Positions 44,902-53,836 of a stretch of 64,000 nt of DNA are shown in pieces (positions within the stretch are counted from its first letter, which is position 1; every line of letters begins with the position of its first letter). Position numbers and translations under genes: made by a program. The stretch comes from Blautia sp. MSJ-9 (GTDB lineage Bacteria > Bacillota > Clostridia > Lachnospirales > Lachnospiraceae). The notes beneath the pieces were generated by a model. The model saw only the letters and a list, made by a program, of their open reading frames with translations. It made no database searches and had not been told where the DNA came from. The stretch covers positions 1 to 64,000 of the forward strand of contig NZ_JAHLQG010000012.1 of assembly GCF_018919065.1 (NCBI RefSeq), given 5' to 3'.

Positions 44902-46257
44902 CTACAGATTTCTTACATATTCCTTAAACATATCTCCACGCTGCTCATAGTTATCAAACTGTCCCCAGCTTGCGCATGCAGGAGAAAGTAAAACTGCATC
45001 GCCAGGCTGTGCTTTCTCTGCACATACCTTTACTGCTTCTTTCAGATCCTCACAGAGAATGATATCGTGAAAACCATGTTTCTCTGCCGCTTCTTTGATC
45101 TTCTCCTTTGTCTGTCCGATCAGTACCAGGTAACGGACTTTTCCATCAAAGGCTTCGATCCATTCGTCATAGCTGGACTGTTTGTCATAGCCGCCACCGA
45201 TCAGAAGTGTCGGACGGTTCATTGCCTGGATTCCTTTGATTGCTGCATCCGGGTTTGTTCCCTTGGAGTCATTATAATAAGCAACTCCGTTCTTCTCTGT
45301 TACATACTCAATTCTGTGTGCAACAGCCGTGAATTCACAGATACTCTTACGGATACTGTCCATGGACACGCCGTCATAATAAGCCATCGCAACAGCTGCC
45401 ATTACGTTCTCAAAATTGTGTTTGCCAAGAAGTTTCAGATCCTCTGTCTTTACTACTTCGATCTCCTTTTCTCCATCTTTAAGAACAATTGTATTTCCGT
45501 CCAGATAGATGCCTTCATCCAGTTTACGTTCGCTGGAGAAGTATACCACTCTAGGAGTCAGATGCTCGCCAAATTTACGAAGTACTTCGTCTTCATAATT
45601 CAGCACACAGACATCCTCTGTTCCCTGATTCTCTGTGATCAGTTCTTTCACACGGATATACTCTTCCATTGTGTGATGGCGGTTCAGATGATCCTCTGTG
45701 ATGTTCAGGATTGCTGATACTTTCGGTGCAAACTCTTCGATCGTCTCAAGCTGGAAGCTGCTGATCTCGGCAACAGTTACGGAATTCGGCTTCATCTCCA
45801 GTGCTTTGGATGTATATGGGGTTCCGATATTTCCTACGACAAATACAGACTCTCGGGCATCCTGCATGATTTTTCCCAGAAGCGCTGTGGTAGTTGTCTT
45901 TCCGTTTGTTCCTGTGATAGCAAGTACTTCGCCGTCTCCAACTCTGTACGCCAGTTCAACCTCTCCCCATACCGAAAGTCCCTGTTCATAGAAGCTCTTC
46001 ACGATTGGAAGATCTGTCGGTACTCCAGGACTGAGGACTACGAGATCAAGACTTTTCTGTACTTCCTTCGGAAGTTCTCCGGCATATACTTCCACCGGAT
46101 AAGTTCCGTCTGTTTTATGTACAACTGCTTCTTTATCAATCTCTGCATTTCCGTCATAAATGACCGGAAATGCTCCTACTTTCGCAAGAAGGTCAGATGC
46201 TCCGATCCCGCTCTTGCCGGAACCGAATACAAGGACCTTTTTTCCCTGTAATTCCAT
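44902..46257 (-). CDS. murD: UDP-MurNAc-L-alanine:D-glutamate ligase
   Basis: 451 residues. N-terminal Rossmann unit (KVLVFGSGKSGIGASDLL), ATP loop ITGTNGKTTTTALLG, central ITEDHLNRH and NDSKGTNPDAA of the Mur ligases, and a late LSPACASWGQFDNYEQRG typical of MurD. It adds D-Glu to UDP-MurNAc-Ala in the cytoplasm. It is 30 bases after mraY. Confidence 0.95.
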   Translation of the reverse strand: MELQGKKVLVFGSGKSGIGASDLLAKVGAFPVIYDGNAEIDKEAVVHKTDGTYPVEVYAGELPKEVQKSLDLVVLSPGVPTDLPIVKSFYEQGLSVWGEVELAYRVGDGEVLAITGTNGKTTTTALLGKIMQDARESVFVVGNIGTPYTSKALEMKPNSVTVAEISSFQLETIEEFAPKVSAILNITEDHLNRHHTMEEYIRVKELITENQGTEDVCVLNYEDEVLRKFGEHLTPRVVYFSSERKLDEGIYLDGNTIVLKDGEKEIEVVKTEDLKLLGKHNFENVMAAVAMAYYDGVSMDSIRKSICEFTAVAHRIEYVTEKNGVAYYNDSKGTNPDAAIKGIQAMNRPTLLIGGGYDKQSSYDEWIEAFDGKVRYLVLIGQTKEKIKEAAEKHGFHDIILCEDLKEAVKVCAEKAQPGDAVLLSPACASWGQFDNYEQRGDMFKEYVRNL

Positions 46258-46287
46258 AATAATTTCCTCCTTATTATCAACGATATC

Positions 46288-47244
46288 TTACAGTGCCAGA
46301 AGTGCGATCATGCACATAACAGCTGTAATAACTGAGAACACCGCAACCACACGTGTCTCAGACCATCCGCATAATTCAAAATGATGATGGATCGGTGCCA
46401 TCTTAAAGATTCGTTTACCGTGTGTTGCCTTAAAGTAAGTTACCTGGATCATAACAGAAAGAACTTCGATCAGGTAGATCAGACCTACCAGCAGGATAAA
46501 TAACGGCATCTGCATTACATAGGCAGTACCTGCAACAAATCCGCCAAGTGCCAGAGATCCGGTATCTCCCATGAATACTTTTGCCGGATATACGTTAAAC
46601 AGTAAAAATCCCATCAGGCTTCCCACAACTGCACAGGTGATCGGCTCAATCCCGGATTTCATTCCGATAGAAACCACGGAGAAAAATACTGCTACGATCA
46701 GAGTTACGCTAGAAGCAAGACCGTCCAGACCATCTGTAAAGTTTACACCATTTACAGTACCGATCACTGCAAAGAAAAGTACAGGGATCGCAAGCCATCC
46801 AAGGTTCAGGAAGTGTCCGCTCCAGAATGGGATTCTCATTGTCAGAGAAATGTCTGTATATTTAACAATATAAAATACAAAAATCGCAGTCAGTACTACC
46901 TGAAGGGAAAACTTCTGCCAAGGAAGCAGTCCATCAGAACGCTTCAATACTACTTTCAGATAATCATCCAGAAAACCGATGATTCCAAACCCCAGTGTCA
47001 GGAATAATACCGGAATGATCTTTGGATAGTCGCCTACATAAAATAATGAAGTAACTGCTGTGGCGATCAGAAAGATCACGCCGCCCATTGTCGGAGTTCC
47101 GGCTTTCTTTAAGTGGGACTGCACGCCCTCTGTTCTTTCTGTCTGACCCATCTTCAGTTTCCTAAGAAAAGGAATGATGATCGGTCCTAATACAACGCTG
47201 ATTGCAAATGCGATCAATACAGGGATTACAACTTGAAATTCCAT
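46288..47244 (-). CDS. mraY: Phospho-N-acetylmuramoyl-pentapeptide transferase
   Basis: 318 residues, ten helices. KKAGTPTMGGVIFL, the Asp pair in GFLDDYLKV, VNFTDGLDGLA, FMGDTGSLALGG and APIHHHFEL are all present. It makes lipid I at the membrane. Between the second PBP gene and murD in the usual order. Confidence 0.96.
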   Translation of the reverse strand: MEFQVVIPVLIAFAISVVLGPIIIPFLRKLKMGQTERTEGVQSHLKKAGTPTMGGVIFLIATAVTSLFYVGDYPKIIPVLFLTLGFGIIGFLDDYLKVVLKRSDGLLPWQKFSLQVVLTAIFVFYIVKYTDISLTMRIPFWSGHFLNLGWLAIPVLFFAVIGTVNGVNFTDGLDGLASSVTLIVAVFFSVVSIGMKSGIEPITCAVVGSLMGFLLFNVYPAKVFMGDTGSLALGGFVAGTAYVMQMPLFILLVGLIYLIEVLSVMIQVTYFKATHGKRIFKMAPIHHHFELCGWSETRVVAVFSVITAVMCMIALLAL

Positions 47245-47358
47245 CTCACACCTCGTTCATTCTTTCGTTTTTTTACTGAAAGTGTTTTTGTTTTTTACTT
47301 TCAGATTGCCTTTAGTATACGGCTTTTTTACTCATTTATCAACCCTGCCGGGCGATTT

Positions 47359-49215
47359 TTACTGTTCACCGACAATCTCCTGTGAAGTATTTTGGGGGAT
47401 TCCAAGATATGGCAGGATATTTTCAAAGATGCTGCGGATCACCGGAGCTGCAATGGTTCCGCCATAATAAATTCCCTGAGGATCGTGAATAATACATAAT
47501 CCAAGAACTGTCGGATTTTCTGCCGGAGCAAAACCAAGAAACGAGGAAATGTAACGGTTAGCACTTCTTGGGAGAGTCTGGGACGTGGCCGTTTTCCCTC
47601 CGATAGAATAGCCTTCAATCTTTGCATTTCTGCCGGAACCCTGTGAGACTACCGTTTCCAGAATTTCTCTTACTCTTCTGGAAGTTTCCTGGGAAACGAT
47701 TCCCTCCTGCACCGGGAATTCAAGCTTCTTCCCTTTTGTTCCATCCGGATTCAGCACTGCAACTCCGAAATGTGGCGTCACCCGTCTTCCGCCATTGATC
47801 AGCGAACTGACTGTTGTCGCAAGCTGTACAGGTGTGATCTGAAAAGACTGACCAAAAGAAACCGTCGCCAGTTCTACTTCTCCCATATTTTTCTCCTGAT
47901 GCATGATCGTTCCAGCCTCTCCAGGCAGATCAATACCTGTTTTCGTCAGAAGTCCAAACTGTCTGAAACATTGATAAAAACGCTCTACACCAAGACGAAG
48001 TCCTACTTCAATAAACACAGGATTGCAGGAATTCTGAGCTCCTTCTACGAAATTCTGGGCTCCATGACCGGTTCGCTTGGCGCAATGGATCCTGCGATCC
48101 TCCACCAGTTTATATCCAGGACAGTAAAAGCGGTCATTTTCAGAAACAACACCCACTTCCAGTCCGGCAGACATGGTAATAATCTTAAATGTGGAACCAG
48201 GCTCATACGTATCATTCAGACATGGATTCCGCCACATCTGATTCAGCAGATCCTGCTTTCTTTCTGCCTCTGTTTTTCTCTTTGTTATCGTTTGCGCCTG
48301 TGTGTCCTGAGACACGGCGGTCTGCTGCGTCTGATCTGCCTGCGTTCCTTCTTGTCCTTCTTCCTGTTCTGCTGCTAACTGCACCTGAAGTTCTTCTGTC
48401 AATGTAAAAGGATCATTCAGGTCAAATTCTGGGACGTTAACACAGGCATAGATTTCTCCATTCTGCGGATTCATCAGGAGAATGGAGACTCGTTCTGCCT
48501 GCTTTTCCTCCATTACTTTCAACGCTGCCTGCTGCACGAACTCCTGTATATTGGCATCAAGACTAATAAGCAGGCTTTTTCCTTCTTCCGGTTCTTCTCT
48601 TGTTTCGCCCAGTTTATCAATCTCTACGCCTCTGGCATCCGTAGTTGTCAGAATCTTACCCGGGCTGCCTTTCAGGATTTCTTCATATTTTACTTCCAGG
48701 CCGATGATTCCCTGATTATCACCCCCTGTAAATCCGATCACCTTGGAGGCCAGGCTTCCGTATGGATAATAGCGCTTGTAATCCTCATCCACTTTCACAC
48801 CTGCCAGATTGCTTTCTCTGATTGCATCACCTACGCTTTTCTCTACATTTGTTTTCACTCTTTCTATAGAAGAAACTTTCTCCACCCGTTTACGCACTAC
48901 AGATTCATCCATTCCCAATTTCTCTGTCAGTAGAGCAATTACTTTCTCAGGCTCCCTGATCTGGCTATGGATCACGGATATGGTACATACAGTCCGGTTA
49001 GATGCCAGGACTTTTCCTTTCGCATCCAGTATCTGGCCTCTGGCCGCCTTGATGTCACGTTCCCTTTCATGGAGATCCTTTGCTTTTTCATAGTAATAAT
49101 CAGACCGAAAGCACATCAGGTGTACCAGTCTTCCGATCAGTCCTGCCATCAGCAGGATGCAGCAGATAAATACCACCCATATTTTCTTCTTATGAAAGGT
49201 CATATTCTTTTTCAT
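47359..49215 (-). CDS. Class B penicillin-binding protein, SpoVD-like, KTA motif
   Basis: 618 residues. Short cytoplasmic start, one helix (about 10-32), dimerisation domain (ERERDIKAARGQILDAKG) and transpeptidase with SxxK EPGSTFK and SxN NSCN. The third motif reads GGKTATSQ, so the usual KTG is KTA. A Gln/Thr-rich insert of about 40 residues lies before the SxxK motif. There are no PASTA domains, which B. subtilis SpoVD has. It is the second of two class B PBPs in tandem and starts inside the T run of a terminator-like hairpin. It may be the sporulation-type or secondary partner of the SEDS protein. Confidence 0.85.
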   Translation of the reverse strand: MKKNMTFHKKKIWVVFICCILLMAGLIGRLVHLMCFRSDYYYEKAKDLHERERDIKAARGQILDAKGKVLASNRTVCTISVIHSQIREPEKVIALLTEKLGMDESVVRKRVEKVSSIERVKTNVEKSVGDAIRESNLAGVKVDEDYKRYYPYGSLASKVIGFTGGDNQGIIGLEVKYEEILKGSPGKILTTTDARGVEIDKLGETREEPEEGKSLLISLDANIQEFVQQAALKVMEEKQAERVSILLMNPQNGEIYACVNVPEFDLNDPFTLTEELQVQLAAEQEEGQEGTQADQTQQTAVSQDTQAQTITKRKTEAERKQDLLNQMWRNPCLNDTYEPGSTFKIITMSAGLEVGVVSENDRFYCPGYKLVEDRRIHCAKRTGHGAQNFVEGAQNSCNPVFIEVGLRLGVERFYQCFRQFGLLTKTGIDLPGEAGTIMHQEKNMGEVELATVSFGQSFQITPVQLATTVSSLINGGRRVTPHFGVAVLNPDGTKGKKLEFPVQEGIVSQETSRRVREILETVVSQGSGRNAKIEGYSIGGKTATSQTLPRSANRYISSFLGFAPAENPTVLGLCIIHDPQGIYYGGTIAAPVIRSIFENILPYLGIPQNTSQEIVGEQ

Positions 49216-49268
49216 AAAAAATCCCCGCAGAAATCGTCATACTAATATATGACAAATCCCTGCGGGGG
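49216..49268 (-). promoter_or_regulatory. Terminator-like hairpin between the two PBP genes
   Basis: On the minus strand CCCCGCAG (49267-49260) pairs with CTGCGGGG (49229-49222), with an inner GTCATA/TATGAC stem, followed by ATTTTTT and directly by the ATG of the next PBP. The GCGGGGA that could serve as ribosome site is inside the stem. It can lower both read-through and translation of the downstream gene. Confidence 0.7.
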
Positions 49269-49276
49269 TATGTTTC

Positions 49277-51514
49277 TTATTCCAGTCCTGCTTCTTCGTT
49301 GGTGATTCCATCAGTTTCTGCATTGTTATCCTGCGTAGTCTCTGATTCGTCATCCTCCAGCGGACCAGGTGCATCCGGGTTGGACACTGCATCTCCGGAA
49401 GCATCTGTCTCTGTGCTTCCTACACTTGTCACCAGGTTGGTAGACATCTTGTAATTGCCATTGTCATCCAGAATATGATCTCCATTGTCATCCAGCAGAT
49501 AACCATTTTCATCAATTCTGTTTCCATCCCAGTCGATCAGATTACCGTCTGCATCTACCAGATTTCCATCACTGTTCAGGGAACTGCTGGATGCTGTACT
49601 CTTTAAATGGCCTTTGAATCCTTCCCATAACTCAGTTTCCGGTACTGTTCCATCATCGGATTCATCCGGTGTTACATTCAGATATGGAAGAAGTTCAGAA
49701 AGAATTCCCTGTGCAATGTACTGTGGATAAGTACTGTTTGCCTGATCATCTACATTCGGCTCATCTACTACTACATAGATCACAACTGCCGGATCATCTA
49801 CAGGTGCAAATCCAATAAAAGAAACCAGATATTTGCCGTTTCCACGCGGATATTTCTCGGCTGTACCTGTTTTACCACCTGAACTGTATCCCTGTACTTT
49901 AGAATGACGGCTGGTACCCTGCTGTACACTTAACGCCATGTAGCTTCGGATATCACTGGAAATTCTTGATGAAATCGTCTGCTTCAGGAGAATCGGTGTG
50001 ATCGTCTTTACAGTTCCGCCATTGCTGTCCAGGATCTTTGTAACCAGATGTGGCTGATAATAATATCCACCATTGATAACAGAACTCATAGCATTCACTT
50101 CCTGGATCATCGTACAGGTAAATCCCTGACCAAACGCTGAGCAGGCAAGCTCTGTTTCTCCCATAGAATCCTTGGTATGGATGATACCTGCCCCCTCATT
50201 CGGAAGGTCAATTCCTGTTCTGGTTCCAAAGTTAAACAGGCTCTGCGCCTTGATAAACTGAACTGCTCCCATTTTAGCACCAATCTGCATCATAGCATCA
50301 TTACAGGAGTTTGCGATTACTTCACCCAAAGTCTCTGTACCATGAGCGCTTGGATATACCGCACACTTGATCATAGTATCACCAAATGTCTGGGCTCCGT
50401 CACACACAAAGGTATCGGATTCCTGAATCGCACCTTTCTCCAGTGCAGACGCCATAACAATTGGCTTCACAACAGAACCAGGTTCATAAGCATCTGTTAC
50501 ACAGAAATTACTCCACATACTGTTCAGTGCTTCCACTGTTTCCTCGTCACTCATTGCTTTAATCTCATCTTCTGAATATACATTAGAAAGATCTCTCGGA
50601 TTATTCAGATCATAACGGTCACCGCCATCCATGGCAATAATTTCACCGGTGGACGGGTCCTCTACGATAACACCGATATTCTTGGCACCCATGGCTTCCT
50701 TGAATCCATTCACATACTTTTCAACGATCTGCTGCGCACCAATATCAATGCTTGTCTGTATACTCTTTCCGTTTACTGCTGCAATGATCGTCTGTTCTAC
50801 ATCGGAATCATTGTTAATGTATCCGTACTGTCTGCCATCCACACCTGTAAGTGTACTGTTATAATATCCTTCCAGGCCGATATCAGCGACATCACGGTCC
50901 AGCGTAAATCCAATCGTATCACATGCAGTTTCACTGAACGGATAACTTCTCAGATAGTCCTCTTCAAACCAGATGCCCTTGATATTCGCTCTCTCCTTAG
51001 CCTGCTCTGCAGTAAGCCCGGAATCTTCATCCTCTGCTTCATACTTCTCAAATTCTTTCTTCTTATCCATAGACAGCTGTTTCATCAGAATCTGATACTG
51101 ACTCTGACTGGTACTTGGATCCGACAGAAGAGAACGTACCGTTTCTTCATCAATCCCTAACTGTTCATTCAATGCACGGATCGTTGGTTCTACATAATCA
51201 CTGTCCGAATTTACAGTTTTGCAGTCCAGGATCACATTATAAACCTTATTGCTGGTTGCAAGGATATTTCCATTTTTGTCGTAAATGTCGCCTCGCTTTG
51301 CCGGCAGAACCTGACTCTCATATTTCTGCTGCGCCTGGCTTAATACCTGCTTCTTATATTTTGTGCCGCTTGTTGCATTAATATAAGTAATTCTTACTAT
51401 TAATACTACTAAAGCCAGTAACACTACTGCAAATAGCATTACCAGCTTCTTTTTCATGTTGTAATTTATTCTTCTCTCTGGTCTCTTCTGACCTCTTTTT
51501 CTTGTATTGCTCAA
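49277..51514 (-). CDS. Class B penicillin-binding protein with acidic repeat tail
   Basis: 745 residues. One helix (about 20-45), dimerisation domain with LPAKRGDIYDKNGNIL, and transpeptidase with EPGSVVK (SxxK), NSCN (SxN) and GGKTGTAEK (KTG). It is probably the main division transpeptidase (FtsI/PBP2B role). After about residue 630 comes a Ser/Asp-rich extension. It includes six tandem seven- to eight-residue units of the type DGNLVDA, DGNLIDW, DGNRIDE, NGYLLDD (coded at about 49435-49580), then an acidic end. The start is a TTG at 51514 after AGGTG. It directly follows ftsL. Confidence 0.88.
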   Translation of the reverse strand: MSNTRKRGQKRPERRINYNMKKKLVMLFAVVLLALVVLIVRITYINATSGTKYKKQVLSQAQQKYESQVLPAKRGDIYDKNGNILATSNKVYNVILDCKTVNSDSDYVEPTIRALNEQLGIDEETVRSLLSDPSTSQSQYQILMKQLSMDKKKEFEKYEAEDEDSGLTAEQAKERANIKGIWFEEDYLRSYPFSETACDTIGFTLDRDVADIGLEGYYNSTLTGVDGRQYGYINNDSDVEQTIIAAVNGKSIQTSIDIGAQQIVEKYVNGFKEAMGAKNIGVIVEDPSTGEIIAMDGGDRYDLNNPRDLSNVYSEDEIKAMSDEETVEALNSMWSNFCVTDAYEPGSVVKPIVMASALEKGAIQESDTFVCDGAQTFGDTMIKCAVYPSAHGTETLGEVIANSCNDAMMQIGAKMGAVQFIKAQSLFNFGTRTGIDLPNEGAGIIHTKDSMGETELACSAFGQGFTCTMIQEVNAMSSVINGGYYYQPHLVTKILDSNGGTVKTITPILLKQTISSRISSDIRSYMALSVQQGTSRHSKVQGYSSGGKTGTAEKYPRGNGKYLVSFIGFAPVDDPAVVIYVVVDEPNVDDQANSTYPQYIAQGILSELLPYLNVTPDESDDGTVPETELWEGFKGHLKSTASSSSLNSDGNLVDADGNLIDWDGNRIDENGYLLDDNGDHILDDNGNYKMSTNLVTSVGSTETDASGDAVSNPDAPGPLEDDESETTQDNNAETDGITNEEAGLE

Positions 51515-51522
51515 TTAATCAC

Positions 51523-52101
51523 CTACTTTGAATCTGGTATATCTTGATACTGTCTTACATAGCTGTTTCCGGATGTAGAATAGGTTACTGTCTGATCATC
51601 TGACGGATATTTCATTCCCAGTCGTCCTAATGCAGTCTGCTTAATTTGGTTCAGATCTATATTAGATGTTACCTGGCTGTAATATGCGTCATTGTCTTCC
51701 TTTAAAGCTGCCAGTTCTTCCTCAAGGGATGCAACTGTATTCATTTTGGCCGTAATTTCTGACTTATACTGAAGATACTTTACAGAACAGAATAATATCG
51801 CTGTACACACAACAACGAGAAACGTGACAAATCCCCAGTTCATTGCTGTGGCCTTCTGTCTGTTTCTCTGTGCTGATCTGCTCAACTCATGTTTCTGTCT
51901 CTGTACTGGTACCGGCTCTGCCTGTACTCTGCGGTTTCGATTAGTCTGCTGTCTTCCGGGATGCTGTCTCTGTGGCTGTCTCGTCCTGTCCGGAACTTCT
52001 GCAAGGCGTCTGACCGTATTTCCTTCAACGTACATTCCTCTGTTTGCTCTGGCATTGGTTCTGCTTCTTCTTGCTGTTTCAGTCCTGGTCGTCTTCGCCA
52101 T
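51523..52101 (-). CDS. ftsL: FtsL-like septum protein
   Basis: 192 residues from the ATG at 52101 with GAGG six bases upstream; a GTG four codons earlier is the alternative. A long basic Arg/Gln-rich cytoplasmic part (1-85) is followed by one helix (FVTFLVVVCTAILFCSVKYL) and a short coiled coil (VASLEEELAALKEDNDAYYSQV). This is the FtsL/DivIC plan, and the place between rsmH and the PBP is the ftsL place. Sequence similarity in this family is low, so the call rests on layout and order. Confidence 0.82.
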   Translation of the reverse strand: MAKTTRTETARRSRTNARANRGMYVEGNTVRRLAEVPDRTRQPQRQHPGRQQTNRNRRVQAEPVPVQRQKHELSRSAQRNRQKATAMNWGFVTFLVVVCTAILFCSVKYLQYKSEITAKMNTVASLEEELAALKEDNDAYYSQVTSNIDLNQIKQTALGRLGMKYPSDDQTVTYSTSGNSYVRQYQDIPDSK

Positions 52102-52119
52102 TTCATGCCTCACTATTAA

Positions 52120-53055
52120 TTACAATACTCTCTCAAAAATTCTAAGCTTTGCGCTCTTGGAACGCGGATTCTCTTCCATTTCAATCTCCCCCGGAAGAAT
52201 CGGTTTCCTTGTGATCACTTTACCTTTTGATTTATTTCCGCATACACATACCGGAAAGTCTGGCGGGCAGGTACATGGATTTTCATTCTTTCTGAAAATC
52301 GTCTTAACAATTCTGTCCTCCAGTGAATGGAAAGTGATAATGCAAAGTCTGCCGCCATCATCAAGAATGTCAATCATTCCGTCAAGCGAATCTCTCAGTA
52401 CATCAAGTTCTCTGTTAAGTTCGATACGGATTGCCTGGAACGTCCTCTTCGCAGGATGTCCCGACTTTACCTGCATCTTCATAGGAATAGATTCCCTGAT
52501 GATCTCTGTGAGTTCGCCGGTCGTAGTGATCGGCTTCACCTGTCTGGCTGCTACAATGTGTTTTGCAATATTCTTTGCAAATTTATCTTCACCGTAATCA
52601 CGAATGATACGATATAACTCTTTCTCTTCATAGCCATTGATAATATCACTGGCCGTCTGCGTCTGGCGCTGATCCATACGCATATCTAATGGTGCATCTA
52701 CTCTGTAAGTAAATCCACGTTCTTCATTATCAAGCTGATAGGAAGATACTCCAAGATCAAGGAGAATCCCGTCGACTTTATTGATGCCTCTTGCTGCCAG
52801 TTCCTGTACCATGTAACAATAATTGCTGCGAATGATCGTCGCCTGATCAAAGGCGGCTAACCTCTCACTCGCAGCAATTATCGCATCCTGGTCCTGATCT
52901 ATGCCAATAAATCTCCCCTTGGCAGAAAGCTTCTTACATACCTCCAGGGCATGTCCTGCACCTCCTAAAGTGCCATCCACGTAGATTCCGTCCGGCTTAA
53001 CATTCAAGCCTTCTATGGTCTCTTCCAGTAATACAGATTTGTGTTTAAACTCCAT
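52120..53055 (-). CDS. rsmH: 16S rRNA (cytosine-1402-N4)-methyltransferase
   Basis: 311 residues. [23 protein letters not shown] (SAM site), [30 protein letters not shown] and [18 protein letters not shown] are diagnostic of RsmH/MraW. Second gene of the dcw cluster, with AGGAGA upstream. Confidence 0.96.
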   Translation of the reverse strand: MEFKHKSVLLEETIEGLNVKPDGIYVDGTLGGAGHALEVCKKLSAKGRFIGIDQDQDAIIAASERLAAFDQATIIRSNYCYMVQELAARGINKVDGILLDLGVSSYQLDNEERGFTYRVDAPLDMRMDQRQTQTASDIINGYEEKELYRIIRDYGEDKFAKNIAKHIVAARQVKPITTTGELTEIIRESIPMKMQVKSGHPAKRTFQAIRIELNRELDVLRDSLDGMIDILDDGGRLCIITFHSLEDRIVKTIFRKNENPCTCPPDFPVCVCGNKSKGKVITRKPILPGEIEMEENPRSKSAKLRIFERVL

Positions 53056-53108
53056 CTCCGTCTCCTGTCTGGATCTATTTTGCGAGATACTTTATAATGA
53101 TTTCTGTA

Positions 53109-53540
53109 TCAGATCGTGATTCCCATGTCCTGCATACTCTCCGCAATGCTGTCCATATCATCATAATTACAGATCTCACTCCACTTTTCTTTGCTCCAAA
53201 CTTCAATTCTGTTTAAATTACCTGTCAAAACTACATCCTTTTCCAGACCGGCAAATTCGCGCAGAGTTTGCGGTACAAGGATTCTCCCCTGTTTGTCCAG
53301 TTCACATGTAGTTGCTCCAGCTACAAAAAATCGTGAAAAAGTTCTGGCATTTTTATTTGTAAGTGGTAATGCTCTGAGTTTCATTTCAAAGGCTTCCCAT
53401 TCATCCATGGGATAAATAGAAAGACAGCCATCTAGCCCTTTAGTCAGAACAAACTCTTCCCCTAAGAGTTCTCTGAACTTCGAAGGAATAATCAGGCGCC
53501 CCTTCGCGTCGATTGTATGGTTGTACTCTCCCATGAACAT
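53109..53540 (-). CDS. mraZ: Transcriptional regulator MraZ
   Basis: 143 residues from the ATG at 53540, six bases after AGGTG; a GTG three codons earlier is less well placed. Two AbrB/MraZ repeats, each with the DxKGRL-type motif ([18 protein letters not shown] and [17 protein letters not shown]). It binds repeated sites upstream of its own gene and represses the dcw cluster. First gene of the cluster. Confidence 0.95.
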   Translation of the reverse strand: MFMGEYNHTIDAKGRLIIPSKFRELLGEEFVLTKGLDGCLSIYPMDEWEAFEMKLRALPLTNKNARTFSRFFVAGATTCELDKQGRILVPQTLREFAGLEKDVVLTGNLNRIEVWSKEKWSEICNYDDMDSIAESMQDMGITI

Positions 53541-53616
53541 GTTACTCACCTACTCTCACGAAATCTGAATCTCCCCTTCAGATTTCCAGGTGGTAATGGT
53601 CTACTCTGCCATTGTT

Positions 53617-53656
53617 CCCCCACTCACCACCACTATTCACCACTTTCTACCACTTA
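53617..53656 (-). promoter_or_regulatory. MraZ operator: four direct repeats at 10-base spacing
   Basis: On the minus strand the segment AGTGGTAGAA-AGTGGTGAAT is followed by AGTGGTGGTG and AGTGGGGGAA: four repeats of AGTGG(T/G) with an exact 10-base period. They lie just downstream of the predicted mraZ -10. MraZ is known to bind short G-rich direct repeats in front of its own gene. Confidence 0.75.
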
Positions 53657-53663
53657 TGTGCTT

Positions 53664-53692
53664 ATTCTAAACTATTTAGGCTGAAAAAACAA
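53664..53692 (-). promoter_or_regulatory. Promoter of the dcw cluster
   Basis: TTGTTT (53692-53687) and TAGAAT (53669-53664) with a 17-base spacer. The MraZ repeats start within ten bases of the -10. Confidence 0.65.
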
Positions 53693-53780
53693 GGGTCTGA
53701 AACAGATTTTTTAAATTTAGAACTCTCTTAACATTTCTGAAACATCCATATTTTAAGGTAAAAAATAAATATTTATACGT

Positions 53781-53812
53781 AAAAAATGGGCTGAAATTCC
53801 ACTTTCAACCCA
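53781..53812 (-). terminator. Terminator of lgt
   Basis: On the minus strand TGGGTTGAAA pairs with TTTCAGCCCA around six bases, with one mismatch, followed by six Ts. Confidence 0.8.
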
Positions 53813-53836
53813 CTTAGCTTTCAGATATATTGTTTT

